DNA from: JACCYQ01 sp036675565
GTDB taxonomy: Bacteria > Bacteroidota > Bacteroidia > Chitinophagales > Chitinophagaceae
Length of the DNA: 17,285 nucleotides
Assembly: GCA_036675565.1 (NCBI GenBank)
Contig: JAKFER010000083.1
Span: 1-17,285 of the forward strand
Direction of reading: 5' to 3'
Shown: positions 8,101-15,432 of the stretch, piece by piece
How the letters are laid out: every line of letters begins with the position of its first letter
Numbering within the stretch: position 1 is the stretch's first letter
Translations under genes and position numbers: made by a program
Notes under the pieces: generated by a model
What the model saw: the letters and a program-made list of their open reading frames with translations, nothing else
Told to the model about the DNA's origin: nothing
Database searches by the model: none

Positions 8101-8750
8101 CTGGCCACATCATCATCATGAATCATCTGGCTGATGATATCATCCGGCAGCATGTCCACTTCGTTTAATTCATGAGAAGTGCGGAAGCCATCAAATATAT
8201 TGAGGAAAGGAATGCTTGATCGTAAAGATGCTGATGTTGCAATCAGCGCCATATCATGTGCCTGCTGCGGGCTGGAGCCAAACAACATGGCAAAGCCGGT
8301 AGAACGAACGGCCATCACATCACTGTGATCGCCAAAAATGGATAAGGCATGCGTGGCCAGTGCTCTTGCCGCAATATGAAAAACGGTGGGCGTTAATTCA
8401 CCTGCGATTTTATACATGTTCGGGATCATGAGCAGCAAACCCTGCGAGCACGTGAAGGTGGATGCCAGCACACCACCCTGCAACGCACCGTGAATGGCGC
8501 CTGCAGCACCAGCTTCACTTTGCATTTCGACGATGCGTGGCGTTTCGCCAAAAATGTTTTTAATATCCTTTGCGCTCCATTCATCGGCCCATTCACCCAT
8601 TGCGGATGAAGGCGTGATTGGATAAATGGCACAAACCTCGCTGGTTTTATACGCTACATAAGCGGCTGCTTCATTACCATCTAAAACGGATATTGTTTTT
8701 TTTGGAATGACGGGCGCTTCGACCGGGATTAATTCAGTTGCTGGTTGCAT
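5178..8750 (-). CDS. nifJ: Pyruvate:ferredoxin (flavodoxin) oxidoreductase, homodimeric type
   Basis: A 1190-aa, full-length single-chain PFOR that oxidatively decarboxylates pyruvate to acetyl-CoA and passes electrons to ferredoxin or flavodoxin in the cytoplasm. The N-terminal pyrimidine-binding domain has YPITPSSAMGEWADEW (about 42-57). Two [4Fe-4S] motifs of the ferredoxin domain are C705-x2-C708-x2-C711-x3-CP and C763-x2-C766-x2-C769-x3-CP. The TPP-binding domain carries C837-SG-C840, C865 in NATGCSSIFGG, GDGWAYD (987-993), YSNTGGQKSKSTP (about 1019-1031) and C1096 in YSHCIAHG. C837, C840, C865 and C1096 match the four cysteines that hold the proximal cluster in Desulfovibrio PFOR. The start MQPATELIP is the only sensible ATG ahead of the conserved region. 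The gene stands alone, with a terminator after it. All cofactor ligands are present, so activity is expected; 2-oxoglutarate or other keto acids cannot be excluded from sequence alone. Confidence 0.96.
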   Translation of the reverse strand: MQPATELIPVEAPVIPKKTISVLDGNEAAAYVAYKTSEVCAIYPITPSSAMGEWADEWSAKDIKNIFGETPRIVEMQSEAGAAGAIHGALQGGVLASTFTCSQGLLLMIPNMYKIAGELTPTVFHIAARALATHALSIFGDHSDVMAVRSTGFAMLFGSSPQQAHDMALIATSASLRSSIPFLNIFDGFRTSHELNEVDMLPDDIISQMIHDDDVARHRNRSLNPSNPFIRGTAQNPDVFFQSREAANKFHWNVPGIVEETMETFSALTGRTYKLFEYHGHPEAEKVIIIMGSGAGAVEETVDYLNAKGEKTGYLHVHLFRPFSVKHFIDALPKTVKKIAVLDRCKETGAIGEPLFMDIVNALHAGWNDAMPSIIGGRYGLASKEFNPGMVKAVFDELDKTDPKKQFTIGIDDDVTFTSLDYDHHFSLEDQHLFRGLFFGLGADGTVSANKNTIKIIGEVTDHHVQGYFVYDSKKSGSLTTSHLRFSEKPIQSTYLVNSANFIACHHFNYLQKYDILKDAEHGATFLLNTPFEKDKVWDQLPKKIQEEIIEKQLKFYVINASRVAKETGMGSRINSILQTCFFAISNVIPKEQAIEYIKESIRKTYGRKGEAVIQKNFDAVDQTLANLSQVDYTGYTTGNKEIEILKTQSAPLFVQEVLSKIIAGDGDELPVSAFPVDGTYPSGTTKYEKRNIADQVPVWDPQLCSQCGKCFFVCPHAAIRPKVYHNDLLVDAPDFFKHTAPIGKEFFKDQESYTLQVSVEDCTGCNLCYEVCPIESKTEPGYKAINMHDVLPLKEVEKKNWDYFLSLPDIDRTRINRSTVKGSQLLEPLFEFSGACSGCGETPYLKLLTQLFGDRMIVANATGCSSIFGGNLPTTPWTTNSEGCGPAWANSLFEDNAEFGLGIKLANDQKREYARSLAGYLKNELGEELVESILNNDETVEAEIIEQRKNVNELKRRLRELKDPKANQLLNIANFLERKSMWIVGGDGWAYDIGFSGLDHVLSTGENINILVLDTEVYSNTGGQKSKSTPIGASAKFSIKGKTTGKKDLAMQAIAHGNAFVAEIAMGANDVHALKTILEAEAFPGPSIIIAYSHCIAHGYDMSHGLEQQSLAVKTGYWPLFRFNPLKEKGQRFVVDSKDPSVALDEFMYHENRFATIRNNEPGKGAEFLALANEGIVRRWERLAALKAL

Positions 8751-8759
8751 ACATGTAAT

Positions 8760-8790
8760 GTTGTAGTGGAAGAAAGATGAAAGCTACAAC
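8760..8790 (-). promoter_or_regulatory. Inverted repeat in the nifJ leader
   Basis: GTTGTAG (8760-8766) and CTACAAC (8784-8790) are a perfect 7-bp inverted repeat with a 17-bp spacer, beginning 9 bases upstream of the nifJ start codon. The outer arm overlaps TATCGTTG on the minus strand (8794-8787), one base away from a TAnnTTTG -7 element, but no well-spaced -33 TTTG was found. It could be an operator or a leader hairpin. Evidence is limited. Confidence 0.3.
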
Positions 8791-8867
8791 GATACAGAAG
8801 CGGAAAAGATGACTTATATCAGGGGTGGAGAGGATTTTGAGCAAGTGGAGAAGAGAGTTTTAGGGGT

Positions 8868-8968
8868 TAGGGGTTTAAAGGTTTAGTGTAGTTGAACGGT
8901 TGTTAAACGGTTGTTGAACGATTGTTTAAAAGTTTAAGCGTTTAAATGTTTAATAGTTGAATGATTGC
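8868..8968 (+). repeat. TTTAAAG / GTTGAACGGTTG low-complexity tract preceding repeat copy A
   Basis: The stretch holds irregular GTTTAAAGGTTTA units followed by GTTGAACGGTTGTTAAACGG and GTTGAACGATTGTTTAAAAG units. Similar tracts directly precede copies B, C and D, so the tract is probably part of, or a favoured partner of, the composite repeat. No gene was seen. Confidence 0.65.
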
Positions 8969-9318
8969 TGAACGGTGGTTTATAGAAAGACACTAACAGC
9001 CTACAGTGTCTTGTCATTCTGCCTGGCCCGACGCATTCCGGGAGGGAGCGGCCAATGCATTTATAAGTAGTTTTATCGTAAGCCGCGACTGAAGAATTTC
9101 AGAGAGGTTATTAAAGCGGTGTGTCACTTACGCAGTTTGGTTATCGAGGCATCCAGAAAGCTTAATTCTTTCTCTTTTCTTTATTGCTTGTACAAAAAAG
9201 TACACCCGGCAATGATATATGACGCATTGCCGGGAAGTGCTTCGATCAGCTTTGATGCAAAGTAGTAAATGACTTTAGTTCCCTGTTGTCGTAACAGGTT
9301 TCAAGCATAACAATAATT
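8969..9318 (+). repeat. Composite intergenic repeat, copy A
   Basis: It opens with GAACGGTGGTTT and GACACTAACAGCC, followed by TGTCATTCTG, a 22-bp GC-rich insert, GGGAGCGGCC, and CGACTGAAGAATTTCAGAGA. The core is TGTAC (9189-9193) and GTACA (9200-9204) around six A, then CCCGGCAATG (9205-9214) and CATTGCCGGG (9225-9234) around a 10-nt loop. The tail CCTGTT-GTCGT-AACAGG is a perfect small hairpin. No coding frame is conserved with the other copies. Confidence 0.85.
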
Positions 9319-9350
9319 AAATAATAACTTTTTCCATAGGATTTTACGTT

Positions 9351-9549
9351 GACCACGGCGTTATGTACTTTGTGCTTCTCTTTATCCGCTGTGCTTAATA
9401 TATATTCTAATTTGATTTTAAAGTGATCACGGCGCGGTGTACTCTGTGCTTCCCTCTGGCCGCTGTGGTTTATTACTTCCCGATCAACCATTCAACATAA
9501 TCAACTGATCAACTATTTGAGGCGCTGTGTACTCGATGTTACGCTGTGC
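9351..9549. repeat. Three tandem copies of a CACGGCG...CCGCTGTG repeat
   Basis: Units are at 9351-9393 (ACCACGGCG...ATCCGCTGTG), 9425-9470 (ATCACGGCG...GGCCGCTGTGG) and 9519-9549 (GAGGCGCTGTGTACT...ACGCTGTG). They share GTACTNTGTGCTTC in the middle and partly inverted ends. They resemble the ACCACNGAGGACACAGAG-type dispersed repeats known from many environmental genomes. A reverse-complement remnant lies at about 4558-4576. This spacer otherwise holds nothing that looks like a gene. Confidence 0.65.
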
Positions 9550-9615
9550 CCGAAGTCCCAAAAATTTGGATAGCCAAACCAGATAAAGCATTATGTTGAA
9601 AGCCTTTTGAAAGAA

Positions 9616-11280
9616 ATGATACATTTTAAAAAGTGCAAACTAACTTTATCCGATTATAAAAATATTTTGAATACTTCCATTTACAGAAATAATCTTCTTA
9701 CTTTTTTTAATACACCATTAGCAACAGCTGTTTGTATCATCGTCGCAATCATGCTAAAATTTTTGATTGCATGGACTTATACTGAATTAGGCAATGACAC
9801 GGCTGTTTACTTGTTGTATGCCAACCATCTGGTACAGGTTGGTTTTATGGCTGAACCCATCAGGAGCATTGAAACAGGTGAAATCTATCTTTTATTTCAA
9901 AATGGTAAAAATGCACCCCTGTATTCATTACTGGCTGCGCCTTTGCTTGCATTGAACCTGGGTTATGTTCATACACATTTGATTTTATCAGTAGCAGGCT
10001 GGACCCTATTCTATACGGGACTGCTAAAACTTACTATTCTTTTTTATAAAAAAAGGTGGCTGGCCAACATCTTTATAATTTTCAGTGCCCTTTTTTTATA
10101 CCCGCATGAATTGTCCGCAGGTCCTAAAGACACCCTTGCGGTCGCATTTACCATTTGGAGTATATATCTTAGTTACCGTTTTATACAATTACCACCGAAA
10201 CTTTCTACTACTGTATTCTTATTTCTAAGTTTAAGTGGGTTGACGCTGGTGAAATATTTATACAGCCCGCTATTGGTCGTGTTTGTGGTTTTAATGTTGT
10301 TGTATATAGTTATGCATTATAACAGGCAATTAGCTGTACATTTTATTTTATTACTGGTATTGTTCTTTGCAGAAGCAATGATGCTGAAGTATTTCATTTA
10401 TGATCCTTCACAACAATTTACCACCGGATCACTAAGTTTAGTTTCTGATGGTACAGTTTTAATCGGTGGAATCTATCCCGAAAATTTATTAAGCACTTTC
10501 CCATTTATCAGTTCTTCCATTATCAATACCAATTTTTGGGGTGTACAGGGAGAAAAACTTTTTGATCTGCCTTTTGATTTTTTCACAAAAATGTTCCGGT
10601 TTACTGACTTTACCTTGTTATTAGTCTTATTGACTATCATGCTTTTTTATTGGCGGAAAATGCCAACCATTTTGTTTATGACATTCATTGTTGCCGCAAC
10701 CCTTACAGGTTCTGTTATGCTGGCTTCCCTTACTACCAAAGGCTTTTCCTATAAAATTAGCAATGGTATATATACTTATGTTACAGAAAGCCGAAGTTTT
10801 ATAGTTCCGATGGTTTTTTTACAGTTATTGGTTTTCTATTTCATTTTCCAAACCAATATATTTTTAATAATTAAAAAGATCCTGCTTTTTTTATTGGTGC
10901 TGAATGTGACACATAATATTTATTTTAGAACCAAAGAGGCATTGAATTATAAAAAGCGAATTGCTGCCAGCACTATCAATACGCCCCGGAAAAAGATATT
11001 AAAAAAGACCCTTGAATTAAAAGAAAAGGATATAAACCTGGCATTGGTAAGTTCTGATGATTTATTGCGGAGGCATGTTTCATTATACCAGGTGACAACT
11101 TATGCTTTTACCAACCAAACACCCCGGTTAGAATGGATGAAGAAAGGACAGTCTTTCCTGATAGCAACACCTTTGGCTGATTCAAATTTGCTAAAATTAT
11201 TTCCGCCTCATTCTTTGCAAGCATATGATACGGTGCAACCATTTATTTTGCATTATTATAAATTTAATGGTATTGAATAA
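9616..11280 (+). CDS. Polytopic membrane protein, probable GT-C-type glycosyltransferase
   Basis: A 554-aa inner-membrane protein with about ten or more hydrophobic helices. After the first helix (about 35-55) comes a periplasmic loop ELGNDTAVYLLYANHLVQ with acidic residues E57 and D61, the layout of the catalytic loop in lipid-linked-sugar GT-C enzymes such as PMT/ArnT relatives. Also typical are NAPLYSLLAAPLL and SAGPKDTLAVAFTIWSIYLSYRF. The last about 100 residues form a soluble tail. If it is a GT-C enzyme it would move a sugar from a polyprenyl-phosphate donor onto an envelope acceptor. I chose the ATG at 9616; a TTG nine bases upstream is in frame. It stands alone, AT-rich compared with nifJ, and is bracketed by same-orientation copies A and B of the composite repeat, which may hint at acquisition as a cassette. 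A weak TTTG (9565-9568) and TATGTTG (9592-9598) pair could be its promoter. Confidence 0.55.
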   Translation: MIHFKKCKLTLSDYKNILNTSIYRNNLLTFFNTPLATAVCIIVAIMLKFLIAWTYTELGNDTAVYLLYANHLVQVGFMAEPIRSIETGEIYLLFQNGKNAPLYSLLAAPLLALNLGYVHTHLILSVAGWTLFYTGLLKLTILFYKKRWLANIFIIFSALFLYPHELSAGPKDTLAVAFTIWSIYLSYRFIQLPPKLSTTVFLFLSLSGLTLVKYLYSPLLVVFVVLMLLYIVMHYNRQLAVHFILLLVLFFAEAMMLKYFIYDPSQQFTTGSLSLVSDGTVLIGGIYPENLLSTFPFISSSIINTNFWGVQGEKLFDLPFDFFTKMFRFTDFTLLLVLLTIMLFYWRKMPTILFMTFIVAATLTGSVMLASLTTKGFSYKISNGIYTYVTESRSFIVPMVFLQLLVFYFIFQTNIFLIIKKILLFLLVLNVTHNIYFRTKEALNYKKRIAASTINTPRKKILKKTLELKEKDINLALVSSDDLLRRHVSLYQVTTYAFTNQTPRLEWMKKGQSFLIATPLADSNLLKLFPPHSLQAYDTVQPFILHYYKFNGIE

Positions 11281-11288
11281 TAGTTGAA

Positions 11289-11328
11289 CAAATAGTTTAA
11301 TGGTTTAAAGTTTAAGGGGTTTAAGGTT
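11289..11328 (+). repeat. TTTAAAG low-complexity tract preceding repeat copy B
   Basis: TTTAATGGTTTAAAGTTTAA and GGGGTTTAAGG run directly into copy B. This is the counterpart of the tracts ahead of copies A, C and D. Confidence 0.6.
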
Positions 11329-11755
11329 GAACGGTGGTTTAAAGTGAGACACTAACAACCCACACTGTCTTATCATTCAGCCTGCCCCGACGTATGTCGG
11401 GGAAGGATCGGTCAATGCTTTTATAAATAGTTTTACCGCATGCTACGACTGAAGAATCTCAGAGAAGTAATGAAAGCGAAGCGTAACGCACTTAGTTTAG
11501 AGCTATTTGAGTATTCATAATTTTTTTCTTTTATCTTTTTGGCTTGCACAAAAAAGAAAAAAAAAGTGCACCCGGCAATGATAAACAGCCCATTGCCGGG
11601 AATTGCTCCGATCGACTGTATTGCAAAGTGATGAAGAACTATTGTTCCCTGATGGCTTCACAACTTAAGAAATTTTCATTTTCAATTTTTAAAATTACCT
11701 CATTCTCAAATTGTAAAGAACTTATGTTCCCTGATGGCCTTTACTGATAGGCACC
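11329..11755 (+). repeat. Composite intergenic repeat, copy B (extended)
   Basis: Opens with GAACGGTGGTTTAAAGTGAG and GACACTAACAACC, then TATCATTCAG with the 22-bp GC insert (CCCCGAC-GTA-TGTCGGGG hairpin), and CGACTGAAGAATCTCAGAGA. The core is TGCAC (11545-11549) and GTGCA (11566-11570) around 16 A-rich bases, then CCCGGCAATG (11571-11580) and CATTGCCGGG (11591-11600). The tail is longer than in other copies because GTTCCCTGATGGC occurs twice (11644-11656 and 11726-11738) with AT-rich DNA between. The 67-codon frame across it is not supported as a gene. Confidence 0.85.
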
Positions 11756-11952
11756 AATGGATTGTCTGGCTCCATAACATATCATTATGAGAATGTATAA
11801 AAGGCCTAAGACAGCGTAGACTTTTTTAATTTTTCGAGAGATTATCAAACATATATTAATACACAACGTCCCCTGCGGTTGTCGTTGCTACGAACAAACC
11901 ACACCAAAAATACCCGGGCCTCACTATGTTTTTAAAAAATTAAAAAAAATTA
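11756..11952. other. Upstream region of the receptor operon
   Basis: No gene and no member of the repeat families was seen. The stretch is AT-rich towards its right end (TTTTTAAAAAATTAAAAAAA), which could serve as an A/T-rich upstream region for the promoter at 11953. Confidence 0.4.
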
Positions 11953-11982
11953 TTTGGATTCTCGAATTAATTATTACTTTCG
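11953..11982 (+). promoter_or_regulatory. Bacteroidota-type promoter of the receptor-ABC operon
   Basis: TTTG at 11953-11956 and TACTTTCG at 11975-11982, spaced 18 bp, fit the Bacteroidota -33 TTTG / -7 TAnnTTTG pattern with one change in the -7 element. Transcription would start within the palindrome that follows immediately, some 40-50 bases before the first gene. Confidence 0.65.
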
Positions 11983-12008
11983 TAGTGTACTATTAACGTA
12001 GTACACTA
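11983..12008 (+). promoter_or_regulatory. Perfect palindromic operator, probably for a GntR/YtrA-type repressor
   Basis: TAGTGTACT (11983-11991) and AGTACACTA (12000-12008) are exact reverse complements separated by 8 bp. The site abuts the -7 element, so a bound protein would block initiation. Its ends read AGTGTA-N12-TACACT, close to the AGTGTA-N13-TACACT site I recall for Bacillus YtrA, a GntR-family repressor of ABC transporter operons. A BlaI/MecI-type regulator is an alternative. No regulator gene lies in the window. Confidence 0.7.
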
Positions 12009-12032
12009 AAACACTATACTTTTTAAACATTA

Positions 12033-14486
12033 ATGCCACAAACCATGAAAGTTTATTTATTAACCTTATCCTTCCTGCTACTGGTTTCATCATCATTTGC
12101 CCAGGGAGTTGGCAAGGTGTCCGGCAGTATAAAAGTCAAAAATGAAGCGACAGCCATACCGGTTGGTGCTACAGTTGCATTGTTACGGGCTAAGGATTCT
12201 GCTACCGTTAAGTTTACGGTTTTACAAAAAGATGGTTCCTATAGTTTTGAACAGCTTAGCAATGAGACATACCTTGTAGCGGTAACTTCTGCCGGCTACC
12301 AGAAAAGCTTTTCGCCTGGTTTTGAAATCAGCCATGAAAAGCAGGCCATACAAGTTGCAGTGATTGAATTAACCGAATTAACTAAATCATTGACAGGGGT
12401 TACAGTAACTGCTTCACGACCATTGATTGAACAAAAAATAGACAGGACCATCGTTAATGTGGATGCCTCCATTACAAATATTGGTACTTCAGCTTTAGAA
12501 GTTTTGGAAAAATCGCCCGGGGTATCGGTTGACAGGGATGGCAATATCAGCCTGAAAGGTAAAGAAGGTGTTTTGATCATGGTTGATGGCCGACCTACCC
12601 AGTTAGGTGGCGAAGACCTCGCAAACCTGTTACGCAACATGAGCTCCAACCAACTGGACCAGATCGAAATTATGACAAATCCTCCGGCACGGTATGATGC
12701 GGCAGGTAATTCAGGCATCATTAATATTAAAACAAAAAAATTGATCACCGCCGGCTCAAACGGTTCCTTAACGATAGGATATACCCAGGGCAGGTATCCA
12801 AAATCAAATGAGGGATTCAACTACAATTACAGGAAAAATAAAATCAATTTTTTTACCAACTTAAGCCATAATTACCACAGGAGCTTTGGTGTATTAAAAT
12901 TCAAAAGGAATATTTATAACAATACATCCAATTCGCTGGAAAACATCTTTGATCAGCGGGCCGACAGAAATATGGAAGGCAACTCGTACAGTGCCAAATT
13001 GGGGTTGGATTTTTTTGCAACTAAAAAAACTACCTATGGTATTGTATTCAATGGTAATACAAGAAGCATGGAATCAAACAATCTGAATCTAACCCATATT
13101 TCCACCGCATCAAAAAACCTGGAAAGTATTACCAAAGCCACGGTGAATAATAACAACACATGGAATAATATCAGTACCAACTTGTATTTCCGCACCCTGC
13201 TTGACAAAAATGGAAGAGAGCTTACTGCAGATCTTGACTTTCTGAAATATGGTTCTGCCAATGAGCTGTTCATGGTCAATTCCTATTCAGATGCTACGGG
13301 TAATGACTTTAAAAAAGCAGATACTTTAACAGGTCATTTACCACAGGATATAAAAGTGTATAGCGGAAGAATGGATTATATACATCCTTTAAAAAAGAAC
13401 GCAAAATTCGAAGCCGGCATCAAAAGCAGTATTGTAAGAACCGATAACAATGCTATATACGACAGTATTCAATTTGGCCGCACTATTCGTGATCATAATC
13501 GCAGCAACCATTTCCTGTATGAAGAAAACATCAATGCTGCTTATGTAAATTTAAGTACGCCACTATCCAAAAAGATATCTGCCCAATTTGGGTTGCGGTT
13601 AGAAAATACCAATGCAAAAGGGAAGCAGCTTACAACAGGTGAAAATTTTGACAGGAACTATACACAGCTTTTCCCGACAGCATATTTTCAATACAAATTG
13701 AATGAGGATCATAATTTAGGCGCCAACTTCGGCAGGAGGGTTCGCCGTCCCAATTATCAAAGTTTAAATCCTTTTATCAACTTTATTGACAGGTATACTT
13801 TCAGCCAGGGAAATCCAAACCTGAAGCCATCACTTAGTAATAATTTTGAAGTTTCCCATACCTGGAAAAATAAGATTACTACAACCTTAAACTATACTAC
13901 AACCAAAGATATCATTGAGTCGGTGATAGAACAAAAAGGTGAGGTAGCTTATAACACGCCATCAAACATTGCCTCGCTTCGCCAGTACGGCATTTCGATC
14001 AATGCCAATACACCCATTAACAAGTGGTGGACAAGCAGTATCAATATCAATGCGTTTAATAATAATTTTAAAGGCGTGGTAAGCAATACACCGGTTGACC
14101 TGGCCACTACAAGTTTTATCATCATTGGTACGCAGCAGTTTAAAATTACAAAAACCTTGACCGGAGAAATCAATGGAAGGTACAGAAACGGTTGGCTTGA
14201 AGGTGTGTTGCGAGCCCGCTCTGTTGGCTTTATTGGTGCCGGTTTAAGCAAGCAGCTATTTAAAAACCAGGGTACATTACGGTTATCCGTTCGGGATATA
14301 TTTTATACCCAAAAGTTCAGGGGAACCGCGAAATATGGAAATGTTGATTTTGAAATGCAGCAATATGGTGAATCACGTGTAGTATCGGCAGGCTTCAGTT
14401 ATCGCTTTAGCAAAGGGAAAAAAATAGCACCGGTCAAAAGAACCTCTGGCAGTGCCAATGAAGAACAGGAACGTATCGGCAATTAA
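12033..14486 (+). CDS. TonB-dependent-receptor-like outer-membrane beta-barrel protein
   Basis: An 817-aa outer-membrane protein. Residues 1-24 are a signal peptide (LLTLSFLLLVSSSFA, likely cut before QG). A carboxypeptidase regulatory-like beta-sandwich covers about 28-112 (VSGSIKV...DGSYSFEQL...). A plug domain covers about 122-236 with VLEKSPGVSVDRDGNISLKG, VLIMVDGRPTQL and IEIMTNPPARYDAAGNSGII. The rest is a beta-barrel of the OMP_b-brl_3 type, ending with VVSAGFSYRFSKG plus a polar tail of about 22 residues. A second in-frame ATG at 12045 (MKVYLL...) is an equally good start and gives a more typical signal peptide. It is the first gene of an operon with a regulated promoter and an ABC exporter. 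Family members import or pass bulky ligands; here a role in peptide or lipid handling with the ABC pair is inferred, not shown. Confidence 0.88.
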   Translation: MPQTMKVYLLTLSFLLLVSSSFAQGVGKVSGSIKVKNEATAIPVGATVALLRAKDSATVKFTVLQKDGSYSFEQLSNETYLVAVTSAGYQKSFSPGFEISHEKQAIQVAVIELTELTKSLTGVTVTASRPLIEQKIDRTIVNVDASITNIGTSALEVLEKSPGVSVDRDGNISLKGKEGVLIMVDGRPTQLGGEDLANLLRNMSSNQLDQIEIMTNPPARYDAAGNSGIINIKTKKLITAGSNGSLTIGYTQGRYPKSNEGFNYNYRKNKINFFTNLSHNYHRSFGVLKFKRNIYNNTSNSLENIFDQRADRNMEGNSYSAKLGLDFFATKKTTYGIVFNGNTRSMESNNLNLTHISTASKNLESITKATVNNNNTWNNISTNLYFRTLLDKNGRELTADLDFLKYGSANELFMVNSYSDATGNDFKKADTLTGHLPQDIKVYSGRMDYIHPLKKNAKFEAGIKSSIVRTDNNAIYDSIQFGRTIRDHNRSNHFLYEENINAAYVNLSTPLSKKISAQFGLRLENTNAKGKQLTTGENFDRNYTQLFPTAYFQYKLNEDHNLGANFGRRVRRPNYQSLNPFINFIDRYTFSQGNPNLKPSLSNNFEVSHTWKNKITTTLNYTTTKDIIESVIEQKGEVAYNTPSNIASLRQYGISINANTPINKWWTSSININAFNNNFKGVVSNTPVDLATTSFIIIGTQQFKITKTLTGEINGRYRNGWLEGVLRARSVGFIGAGLSKQLFKNQGTLRLSVRDIFYTQKFRGTAKYGNVDFEMQQYGESRVVSAGFSYRFSKGKKIAPVKRTSGSANEEQERIGN

Positions 14487-14517
14487 TTATTTCAAAGTTC
14501 TTAGTAAAAACTTCTCA

Positions 14518-15432
14518 ATGAATCATTCATCCATTATAAAAACAACAGGTCTCACTTACCATTATTCAAAAGGTGTACAAACATTATTTGATATCAACCT
14601 GCAGGTACAAAAAGGAGCCATATATGGTTTTCTCGGTCCAAATGGTTCGGGAAAAACGACAACACTTAGTTTGCTATTGGGTTTGTTGAATAACCAAAAA
14701 GGAGACATTGAAATCTTTGGCCAACATCTTCATTCCAACAGGATAGACATTTTGAAAAAGATTGGTTCGCTGGTAGAAACACCTTCTTTATACGGCCATT
14801 TAACAGCCAAAGAAAACCTGGAAGTTTACAGAGAAGTTTACGGCGCATCAAAAGCAAGAATAGCTAAAGTTTTAGAGATTGTTGGATTAGAAGATACAGG
14901 AAAGATGACTGCAAAAAAGTTTTCATTGGGGATGAAGCAACGACTGGCTATTGCACTTGCATTAATGCCTAATCCTGAATTGTTGATACTGGATGAACCA
15001 GCAAATGGTTTAGATCCTGCAGGCATTATTGAACTACGTGAATTAATTAAAAAGTTGAATAAAGCACATGGCATGACCATACTTATATCGAGCCACCTGC
15101 TTGGAGAAGTGGAAAAAATGGTCAGTCATGTAGGCATCATTTTGAAAGGGAGAATGTTATTCCAGGGCCCGCTCTCAGAGCTTCATTCATTTCAGCAAAA
15201 AGGAGCACGACTGTTAGTGAAAAGCTCAGACAACCTGATAGCGCATAAGCTTTTGCAGGAGTATCATCCTGAAGCCATTGGAGATGCGCTTTCTTTCCCT
15301 TATGAAAGTGATAGCCAGGTAGCCGCTATTAACAGGACGCTCATTCATCATAACCTGGATGTCTACCTTCTTCATCCCAGGGAGAATGACCTGGAACAAT
15401 TATTTATTGACCTCACATCCACACAATCATGA
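14518..15432 (+). CDS. ABC transporter ATP-binding protein, BcrA/LanF-like
   Basis: A 304-aa cytoplasmic ATPase that would power the permease encoded next. Walker A is GPNGSGKT (40-47), the signature is FSLGMKQR (135-142), Walker B is LLILDE (155-160), followed by a GLDP D-loop, and the switch histidine is H193 in SSHLL. The Q-loop position holds Glu87 (KIGSLVETPSLYGHLT), the E-loop known from LanF immunity ATPases. About 90 residues after the core form the variable C-terminal part usual for drug/peptide exporters. I chose the ATG at 14518 because MNHSSIIKTTGLTYHYSKG starts the domain as in the family; an upstream in-frame ATG at 14452 would overlap the receptor gene by 35 bp and add unrelated residues. 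It lies 31 bp after the receptor gene and overlaps the permease by 4 bp (ATGA), so translation is probably coupled. Confidence 0.93.
   Translation: MNHSSIIKTTGLTYHYSKGVQTLFDINLQVQKGAIYGFLGPNGSGKTTTLSLLLGLLNNQKGDIEIFGQHLHSNRIDILKKIGSLVETPSLYGHLTAKENLEVYREVYGASKARIAKVLEIVGLEDTGKMTAKKFSLGMKQRLAIALALMPNPELLILDEPANGLDPAGIIELRELIKKLNKAHGMTILISSHLLGEVEKMVSHVGIILKGRMLFQGPLSELHSFQQKGARLLVKSSDNLIAHKLLQEYHPEAIGDALSFPYESDSQVAAINRTLIHHNLDVYLLHPRENDLEQLFIDLTSTQS

Noticed and set aside
9205..9234. CCCGGCAATG hairpin (also in copies B, C, D) as an ordinary intrinsic terminator
   Set aside because: On the + strand no T-run follows the stem. On the minus strand T-rich DNA follows after about 5 bases, but copies B, C and D lie downstream of + strand genes, so termination of minus-strand genes does not explain their placement. 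A minor role against antisense transcription remains possible.
9246..9491. Minus-strand 81-codon frame
   Set aside because: It lies across the tail of repeat copy A and the CACGGCG repeats, and has no counterpart in other copies and no recognisable motif.
9607..9615. TTG start for the glycosyltransferase-like gene
   Set aside because: An ATG three codons downstream (9616) is available and there is no ribosome-binding feature favouring TTG.
11544..11747. Plus-strand 67-codon frame
   Set aside because: It is wholly inside composite repeat copy B, and begins in the A-rich loop; not preserved in A, C or D.
14452..14517. Upstream ATG for the ABC ATPase
   Set aside because: The extra 22 residues overlap the receptor gene in another frame and precede the normal domain start; ATG 14518 fits the family.
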